A stretch of 64,000 bases of DNA from Gemmatimonadaceae bacterium (GTDB lineage: Bacteria > Gemmatimonadota > Gemmatimonadetes > Gemmatimonadales > Gemmatimonadaceae), in the NCBI GenBank assembly GCA_019752115.1, contig JAIEMN010000024.1:124001-188000 (forward strand), given 5' to 3'. Position numbers and translations under genes: made by a program. Below are positions 58,427 through 64,000 of the stretch, piece after piece; within the stretch, counting starts at the first letter, position 1, and the number at the start of each line of letters is the position of its first letter. A model generated the notes under the pieces. It was not told the DNA's origin. It searched no databases and saw nothing but the letters and a program-made list of their open reading frames with translations.

Positions 58427-59555
58427 GACGCTGCATCACACGTTCCGCGACCTGCGCGATGGCCTTGGCCGCGCGCGAGTCGGGCTGCGCATCCACGATG
58501 GGGCGACCGGTGTCCCCCCCCTCCTGAATGCGCGGATCGAGCGGCACCTGCCCGAGCAGCGGCAAGTCGCACTCCTTGGCGAGGCGCTCACCGCCGCCGC
58601 TCCCGAAGATGGCGATCGGCTTGCCGGTCTCGGGGTTCTCGAAGTACGACATGTTCTCCACGATGCCGAGCACCGGCACCGCCGTGCGCTCGAACATCTT
58701 CACGCCACGCAGCGCATCACCAACGGCCACCTGCTGCGGCGTCGTCACCACGACCGCGCCATGCACCTGCGTGGCCTGCACGAGCGACAGCTGCGCGTCA
58801 CCGGTGCCCGGCGGCATGTCCACGAGGAAGTAGTCGAGCTGCCCCCAGTTCACATCGCGCAGGAACTGCGTGATGATCTTCATCACGATGGGGCCACGCC
58901 AGATCGCCGGCTGCTCCTTCTCGATGAGGAAGCCGAGCGAGATGACCTTCACGCCGTACGCTTCGAGCGGAATGATCTTCTCGTCGCGCACGGCGGGCGC
59001 CGCATCGACGCCCAGCATGAGCGGGAGATTCGGGCCGTAGATGTCGGCGTCCATGATGCCGACCCGCTTGCCGGCCTTGGCGAGCGCCACCGCGAGATTC
59101 ACGGCGACGGTGCTCTTCCCGACGCCGCCCTTGCCCGACGAGACGGCGATGATGCGGCCGAGGTTCGGGTACTGCACCGGCTCGGGGACCTTGGGCGGCG
59201 CCTTGGCTGGCGCCGCATCCATCACGGGCAGCGCGCGGCCGAAGCCACCAGCCGCGGGAGCCTTCGGTTGGTTCATGGGAGAAGGCGCCTGACGCGCCGG
59301 TGTGGGTTCGGATTGCGCCGGGTCGCGGACATCGACGCGCACATCGGTCACGCCGGCCAGCGCCTCGACGGCCTGACGGACGTCGCGCACCAGCGTGGCG
59401 TCGTCCTCGGGCGCGAGGAGCAGCGTGAGGCGGACCTTGCCGTCAACGGTGGTAGCGATATCGCGCACCTGCTCGGCGGCCATCACATCGGCGCCGGTGC
59501 GCGGGTTGCGGACAGCGGCGAGCGCGCCGGTGATCCGCTCCATCAGGGGCTGCAT
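58407..59555 (-). CDS. mrp: Mrp/ApbC-type Fe-S cluster carrier ATPase
   Basis: 382 residues. An N-terminal DUF59-like (MIP18) domain (about 1-80) precedes a linker rich in Ala and Pro (PSPMNQPKAPAAGG) and the deviant P-loop ATPase IIAVSSGKGGVGKSTVAVNL, with Walker B VDMPPGTGDAQLSL. ATP-dependent transfer of Fe-S clusters to apo-proteins is expected. The usual CxxC near ENMSYF is absent (ENPETGK), as in some Mrp variants. First gene of the mrp-MATE-SAM hydrolase unit. Confidence 0.92.
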   Translation of the reverse strand: MQPLMERITGALAAVRNPRTGADVMAAEQVRDIATTVDGKVRLTLLLAPEDDATLVRDVRQAVEALAGVTDVRVDVRDPAQSEPTPARQAPSPMNQPKAPAAGGFGRALPVMDAAPAKAPPKVPEPVQYPNLGRIIAVSSGKGGVGKSTVAVNLAVALAKAGKRVGIMDADIYGPNLPLMLGVDAAPAVRDEKIIPLEAYGVKVISLGFLIEKEQPAIWRGPIVMKIITQFLRDVNWGQLDYFLVDMPPGTGDAQLSLVQATQVHGAVVVTTPQQVAVGDALRGVKMFERTAVPVLGIVENMSYFENPETGKPIAIFGSGGGERLAKECDLPLLGQVPLDPRIQEGGDTGRPIVDAQPDSRAAKAIAQVAERVMQRLDERYG

Positions 59556-59793
59556 TGGATCTCTGCGTTACGGGGTCTGGGACAACCCCTGAAAGCTAGG
59601 CGGGGGTGGGAGGGTCTCCAAGGCGACCCGCCGGGCCGCGTTGGAACGGCCCAATGCCCGACGGAACGATGACACGTCGGTGACGCCCCCGCGGTACTGT
59701 GGCCCCGTCGGTGCTGGCGCCTGCGGGCGACCACCGGCCGGCCGCGCGGCGGGGGCCGCGCGCCTTTTCACGGATAGATGAGAGGAGCACACC

Positions 59794-60159
59794 ATGACCA
59801 CCCGGATTCCACGCCTGGCCACTGCCGTCTTCGCGGTCCTGTTCGCCCTGGCCACCGTCAACGTCGCCACCGCCCGCGCCGACGAGGGTGACCCGATCTC
59901 GACCACCTGCGGGGCCGGTACCCTCACCGAGTGCGGCAAGGCGCCCCAGCAGCAGTGCGACTGGAGCATTGACTTCAGCTACGCCGGCGGCTGGAACATC
60001 ACGCTGCGCATCAGCCGCACGAACTGCCGCACCATCGGCGAAGTGCCGATCTACAAGGATCGCAATGCGTCGTCCGCGCTGAGCGGCTCGTGCACGCTGC
60101 TCTCGCCGTTCCTGGGCATGCCCGCCGGCTCGGGCTGCTCGCTCGACGACGAGACCTGA
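59794..60159 (+). CDS. small exported cysteine-rich protein of unknown function
   Basis: 121 residues, opening a three-gene cassette. A signal peptide (LATAVFAVLFALATVNVATA, cleavage after ARA at about residue 29) leaves a mature chain of about 92 residues with six Cys (TTC, TEC, QQC, TNC, GSC, SGC) and an NITLRISRTNC centre, consistent with three disulfide bonds. No homology is recognised. A near-ideal Shine-Dalgarno AGAGGAG lies 7 bases before ATG 59794. The overall context resembles small exported peptides of Bacteroidota-type cassettes. Confidence 0.7.
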   Translation: MTTRIPRLATAVFAVLFALATVNVATARADEGDPISTTCGAGTLTECGKAPQQQCDWSIDFSYAGGWNITLRISRTNCRTIGEVPIYKDRNASSALSGSCTLLSPFLGMPAGSGCSLDDET

Positions 60160-60165
60160 CCGCCG

Positions 60166-60675
60166 ATGCGCCGTTTCCTCATCGGGAGCGGCGCAGGGCT
60201 CTCGGTGCTGCTCGCGAGTGCCGCCATCGATCACTCGCGAGTCGCACCCTCGAGCGCCCTGCGTAGCGCCAGCGCCGACACCCGCACCGTCCTCACCGGC
60301 GAGCCGCTAAGGGCCGCGATGCTGCTGCAGCGCAGCGATTGCAGCGGCAATCTGCGGATGTTCGACCTGCTGCACCGGCGCGGGGTCGGCGAGCGCGTCC
60401 GGCTGGGGGTGATCTGGTATGTCGGCGATCCCCGCGATTCCACGATCATCCGCCGTCTGCTGCCCGCCTGGACGCGCCACGCAGACCTCAAGCCGGCCCC
60501 CCGCGCGGTCATCCGCGAACTCGCGACGCTGGGTCATCGCAGCACCCCGGTCGTGATCATGTACGACCAGGAGGGGCGCGTGCGGCTCACGTCGCAGAGC
60601 CCGCGCTCCCCGCGCGAGTTCGCCGGGCTGCGGCGCGCCATCGAAGGGCTGACCTGGATCGAGCAGATCGAGTAA
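60166..60675 (+). CDS. exported thioredoxin-fold-like protein of unknown function
   Basis: 169 residues with a signal peptide (MRRFLIGSGAGLSVLLASAA). The region AAMLLQRSDCSGNLRMFDLL has a single Cys where a CxxC would be expected, then strands VRLGVIWYVGD and STPVVIMYDQEGRVRLTS, the latter resembling the cis-Pro and beta3-beta4 hairpin of thioredoxin-like proteins. Function unclear: perhaps a one-Cys relative that handles the preceding cysteine-rich product. It begins six bases after the previous stop and its stop overlaps the next start as TAATG. Confidence 0.7.
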   Translation: MRRFLIGSGAGLSVLLASAAIDHSRVAPSSALRSASADTRTVLTGEPLRAAMLLQRSDCSGNLRMFDLLHRRGVGERVRLGVIWYVGDPRDSTIIRRLLPAWTRHADLKPAPRAVIRELATLGHRSTPVVIMYDQEGRVRLTSQSPRSPREFAGLRRAIEGLTWIEQIE

Positions 60676-61862
60676 TGCGCACCTCTCCACCTTCCACACA
60701 CGGACCCATGCCATCGTCTCGGTTCCGCCTGCGCATCGCCCTCGCGGGGCTCCTCGTGCCGGCACTCTGCACGGCCCAAGCGGCGCGCACCTTCGCCACC
60801 GATTCGCTGTGGCGTCGCGTGTTCTCCATTGGCGCCGAGAAGGAGTCGGAGACCTTTGTGGAGCCGCGACAAATTGTCGTGACGTCGGGGCTCGTCGCGG
60901 TGCTCGATCTGGGCACGCGTGAAGTGCGCGGTTTTGATGCCCGCACGGGTCGCCCTCGTTTCGTCCTGAAGGCCACCGGCAACGGCCCGGGCGAGTTCAA
61001 GCGCCCGTCGCTGCTGCTGCCCACGCCCTGGGGCTTCGCCGTGGTGGACCAATCCACCGCCCGCCTCACCGGCTATCGCGCCACTGGATCCATGCACTGG
61101 GACATCATCCTGCCGGATCTCTTCCGGGTCTCGCACGCCTGCGTCCGCCCGGATGGCCGCATCCTCGTGGCGTATGAGCGGAGTGATTCGGCACTGGTCG
61201 TCCTCGATACGGCCGGCCGGCGCGTGAGCACCTTCAACGCCGACTGGCGGCCAGCGAGACACGCGACCGAGTCATTCGCGCACCGCGCGTTTCTCAGTGC
61301 CGCGGACGGTAGCGGCGCCTGCGCGCTCGTGCGCTTCTTTGGCGCCGACTGGGCGCTGGTGCGGCCGGATACACGCGCGGTGGCCATGCACCCGCTGATC
61401 GAGCGCGGCCCTGAGCCGGTCGTGAAGGTGGTGGAACGGGTGCGAGAGCGCACGCTTACGCAGGTCATCATCGAGGCGCCGCAGACGTCGGAGTCACGTC
61501 CGATCGCGCGCGGCATCGCCATCCGCGGCGACACGGTACTGATCTTCGGCTCGGAGACGGCGCGTGATGCCTTTCGCCTCGTGGACTACTATGACCGGCT
61601 CAGCGGGCGGTATCTCTACAGCCGGCGCTTGCCGCTGGTGCTCCATGCGGTCACGGTCGGCGACGACGGCACCTTCTACGGCACGGTCATCGCCGAAAAC
61701 ACACAGGCGCTCGTGGCATTCCGCCCCGAGCGCCTCACGAAGGATCTGCAGCGGGAGCTCGATCGCGCCCGCGCCCCAACGCCGTCGGTTACGCCCCCGA
61801 CGCGAGATACTGTCGCGCGTCGTGCACCACCTGCGAGCGGACGTCCGCGAGGGCGCCCGTAA
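60675..61862 (+). CDS. exported beta-propeller protein of unknown function
   Basis: 395 residues with a signal peptide (IALAGLLVPALCTAQA). The mature part has repeated short strands of the six-bladed/NHL type (VAVLDLGTREVRGFDARTG, VVDQSTARLTGYRATGS, DGRILVAYERSDSALVVLD), with GNGPGEF in the first blade, as found in six-bladed propeller proteins of Bacteroidota. The C terminus is Pro/Thr/Arg-rich. The start ATG 60675 overlaps the previous stop (TAATG); MPSSRF at 60708 is an alternative. Its last 74 bases overlap the convergent DHH gene. Confidence 0.72.
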   Translation: MRTSPPSTHGPMPSSRFRLRIALAGLLVPALCTAQAARTFATDSLWRRVFSIGAEKESETFVEPRQIVVTSGLVAVLDLGTREVRGFDARTGRPRFVLKATGNGPGEFKRPSLLLPTPWGFAVVDQSTARLTGYRATGSMHWDIILPDLFRVSHACVRPDGRILVAYERSDSALVVLDTAGRRVSTFNADWRPARHATESFAHRAFLSAADGSGACALVRFFGADWALVRPDTRAVAMHPLIERGPEPVVKVVERVRERTLTQVIIEAPQTSESRPIARGIAIRGDTVLIFGSETARDAFRLVDYYDRLSGRYLYSRRLPLVLHAVTVGDDGTFYGTVIAENTQALVAFRPERLTKDLQRELDRARAPTPSVTPPTRDTVARRAPPASGRPRGRP

Positions 61863-62823
61863 GCAGTGCGCCGCTGGCCTTGGCGTGGCCGCCGCCGCCG
61901 TAGCGGCGGGCGAACTGCTGCACATCCACCTGCCCGGTGCTGCGGAAGCTCACCTTGACCTTGCCGTGGCCGAGGTCGCGGAAGAAGAGCGCGAGGCGAG
62001 TGCCGGAGATCGATCGCGGGTGTTCGACGATGCCGTCGAGATCTTCGCTCGTGACCTTGAAGCGTTCCATGGCATCGGCATCCACGGAGATCCATGACAG
62101 GCCGATGCTGCTATCGACTTCGAGGGTCTCGAGTGCGGAGCGCAGCAGCTGCAGGCGTCCGACGCTCACCTGGGCGTAGATGCGGCGGTACATCTCCTCG
62201 GGGTCAACGCCGGCCGACAGGAGATGGGAGGCCACGGCGTGGGCGCGCGGGGAGGTATTGCTGTAGCGGAAGCTGCCGGTATCGGTGAGGATCGCGGCGT
62301 AGAGCGACTGGGCGATCGCCGGCGTGATCTCGAGGTCGAGCGCCATGGCGATGTCGTACACGAGCTCACCGGTGGCGCAGGCAGCGGTGTCGGTCACCGC
62401 GAGCGTGCCGACCGGTTCATCGCCGGCCACGTGGTGATCGATCACCGAGATCGGCACGGTCAGCGCGCGCACGCGGTCGGCGAGCTGACCGAGCCGGCGG
62501 ACATCGTTGATATCGAGCACCACGAGGGCGTCGATATCATCGAGGGCCGCGGCGCCCTGGGCGGTGGCGTCGTGCACGTCATCGCCCAGGAGGAACTGGA
62601 ACATCGCCGGCCACGGCGTGGGATTCACGATGCGGCACGTGATCCCCCGCTGGGCGAGGAGGCGGGCGAGTGCGGTTTCCGAACCGCACCCGTCGCCATC
62701 AGCATTGATGTGGGTGGAGAGCGCCACGGTCATCCCGGGGCGCAGCGCGTCGGCCCAGCTGCGAATTGCTGCCCGACGCGCATCCGATGCGCTCAGCAGC
62801 CCATCGGCCACCCCTGTACCCAT
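61789..62823 (-). CDS. DHH/DHHA1 phosphoesterase (NrnA/pAp phosphatase-like)
   Basis: 344 residues. The DHH domain carries the metal motifs THINADGDGCGSETALAR and VIDHHVAGDEP, with the second-half DTAACATGELVYD and LTDTGSFRY. The DHHA1 C-terminal domain shows RRYGGGGHAKASGALL. It probably degrades short RNA oligonucleotides (nanoRNA) or pAp. ATG 62823 overlaps the stop of the permease gene as TAATG and its 3' end overlaps the beta-propeller gene by 74 bases. Confidence 0.92.
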   Translation of the reverse strand: MGTGVADGLLSASDARRAAIRSWADALRPGMTVALSTHINADGDGCGSETALARLLAQRGITCRIVNPTPWPAMFQFLLGDDVHDATAQGAAALDDIDALVVLDINDVRRLGQLADRVRALTVPISVIDHHVAGDEPVGTLAVTDTAACATGELVYDIAMALDLEITPAIAQSLYAAILTDTGSFRYSNTSPRAHAVASHLLSAGVDPEEMYRRIYAQVSVGRLQLLRSALETLEVDSSIGLSWISVDADAMERFKVTSEDLDGIVEHPRSISGTRLALFFRDLGHGKVKVSFRSTGQVDVQQFARRYGGGGHAKASGALLTGALADVRSQVVHDARQYLASGA

Positions 62824-64000
62824 TACCGGCCCGATTCCTTCTTGCCGATCGTGGAGTTCTTCATGCCATAGATGAAGTACGTCGTCATGCCGATCGCCGT
62901 CCACGCGGCCAGGAGCATCCACGTGAGCTTCGGCAGCTGGTACATCATGTACAGCGTCGCGCCGGCGCCCAGGATCGGCACGAGCGGCACGAGCGGGGTG
63001 CGGAACGGGCGCTCGAGTTCCGGCGAGCGCTTGCGGAGGACCATCACGCCAATGCAGACCGTGGCGAACGCGGCGAGCGTGCCGCCCGACACGAGCTCAC
63101 CGAGGAGGCCGAGCGGGAAGAAGCCGGCGATGACGATGGCGATGATGCCGACGATCCAGGTCGAGGCGGCCGGCGTCTGATAGCGCGGGTGCACCTTGGC
63201 GAAGATCTTCGGCAGCAGGCCGTCGCGCGACATCGTGTAGAAGATGCGCGGCTGGCCCATGAGCATGACGAGCACGACCGACGACAGACCCGCGACGGCG
63301 CCGATGTTCACGAGGTACTCGAGCCACTTGAGCTGCGGCACCGCTTCGAGCGCGGCCGACACCGGGTGCGCGACGCCAAGCGCCGTGTACTTGGTGAGGC
63401 CCGTCATGACCAGCGACATCAGGATGTAGAGCACCGTGCAGATCAGCAGCGACGAGATCATGCCGATCGGCAGGTCGCGCTGCGGGTTCTTCGCTTCCTG
63501 CGCAGCGGTGGAGACGGCGTCGAAGCCGATGTAGGCGAAGAAGACGACCGGGGCCGCGCGGAGCACGCCGGCCACGCCGTACTTCGTGCTGCCGTCGGGG
63601 TTGGTGACCATCTCCGGGATGAACGGCGTCCAGTTCTCGCGGTTCACGTACATGAACCCGAAGCCGATCACGAGGAGCACGATGACCATCTTGATGGCGA
63701 CGATGATGTTGTTGAGCGTCGCCGATTCCTGCACACCACGCACGAGGAGCATCGTGAGCGCGAGGATGAGCAGCACGGCCGGGAGGTTGATCAGGCCGTT
63801 GACCACATTGCCACCGGCGGCCGTGCACGCATCACGCGTGGCATACGCTGCCTTGCTCACCGCATCCACCAGGGTGGCGCCGCTGGCGTCCACGCAGGTG
63901 AAGGCGCGCACCACCGTGTGGCCGCCTTCCACGCCGAGTGGCGCGCTGGCGAAGGCCGCCGGAATGTGGATCCCCACCTCGTTCAGCATCGCGCTGAAAT
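62823..64000 (-). CDS. amino-acid permease of the APC family (partial, cut at window end)
   Basis: At least 392 residues of an APC-superfamily transporter, whose N terminus lies beyond the window. The frame is open through base 64000, reading FSAMLNEVGIH there. Visible segments include VVFFAYIGFDAVSTAAQEAKNPQRDLPIGMI, which is the core helix 6 motif of cationic-amino-acid/YhdG-type permeases, and PRIFYTMSRDGLLPKIFAKVHPRYQTP. Substrate is probably an amino acid; which one is unknown. It shares a TAATG junction with the DHH gene. Confidence 0.9.
   Translation of the reverse strand, partial: FSAMLNEVGIHIPAAFASAPLGVEGGHTVVRAFTCVDASGATLVDAVSKAAYATRDACTAAGGNVVNGLINLPAVLLILALTMLLVRGVQESATLNNIIVAIKMVIVLLVIGFGFMYVNRENWTPFIPEMVTNPDGSTKYGVAGVLRAAPVVFFAYIGFDAVSTAAQEAKNPQRDLPIGMISSLLICTVLYILMSLVMTGLTKYTALGVAHPVSAALEAVPQLKWLEYLVNIGAVAGLSSVVLVMLMGQPRIFYTMSRDGLLPKIFAKVHPRYQTPAASTWIVGIIAIVIAGFFPLGLLGELVSGGTLAAFATVCIGVMVLRKRSPELERPFRTPLVPLVPILGAGATLYMMYQLPKLTWMLLAAWTAIGMTTYFIYGMKNSTIGKKESGR

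Overview
The window is a dense, high-GC piece of a chromosome from a Gram-negative, didermal bacterium, most likely a member of Gemmatimonadota close to Gemmatimonas. This assignment is inferred from gene content, without a database search. The supporting features are a SusC/SusD-type outer-membrane pair, a crtB-cruF-crtI carotenoid cluster like the one known for the oscillol-rhamnoside pigment of Gemmatimonas aurantiaca, menaquinone-type UbiA/UbiD/UbiX/MenG genes, LPS-type kinase and heptosyltransferase genes, and heavy use of GTG/TTG starts with ATGA or GTGA overlaps. I saw no rRNA, tRNA, CRISPR array, insertion sequence, prophage or photosynthesis (puf/bch) genes.

Layout. 1-3862 (minus): nuoA-B-C-D-E-F of respiratory complex I, with nuoF cut by the window edge. 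4289-8586 (plus): SusC/SusD pair closed by a strong terminator. 8690-12808: carotenoid cluster crtB-cruF-small membrane protein-crtI behind a good sigma-70-like promoter that overlaps a TGTCA-N8-TGACA palindrome. 12992-21847: proteostasis block tig-clpP, then clpX-lon-engB, split by an oppositely oriented cytochrome P450 and membrane-protein pair. 21844-28704: lipoprotein, NUDIX hydrolase, trpE, FHA-GAF-adenylate cyclase, Kdo-kinase-like protein, heptosyltransferase-like protein and Maf. 28770-32152: metZ, dtd and an unknown coiled-coil protein. 32238-38105 (minus): glmM-glmS-Fpg/Nei-like-prfC. 38278-46537: a truncated AMP-ligase-like ORF, an HD-GYP response regulator, a cystathionine synthase/lyase, a degenerate M48 peptidase, purD-mutM, a shortened UvrC-like protein and a phosphodiesterase. 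46601-50203: a large BIG2 plus propeller-like lipoprotein and a TPR membrane protein. 50287-54170 (minus): late menaquinone genes. 54291-56274: an ECF sigma factor interrupted by an in-frame TGA, its zinc-finger anti-sigma factor and a membrane protein. 56298-59555 (minus): SAM hydrolase, MATE transporter, Mrp ATPase. 59794-61862: a small exported cysteine-rich protein, a thioredoxin-fold-like protein and a beta-propeller protein. 61789-64000 (minus): DHH phosphoesterase and an amino-acid permease cut by the window edge.

Points of most interest are the TGA at the expected tryptophan codon of the ECF sigma factor, the three-gene exported cassette at 59.8-61.9 kb, the unknown 517-residue protein with a palindromic operator-like site and an 80-bp near-perfect inverted repeat at its end, the M48 homologue whose HExxH has become QxxxH, the long inverted repeats between genes, and three convergent gene pairs whose 3' ends overlap by 43-74 bp.
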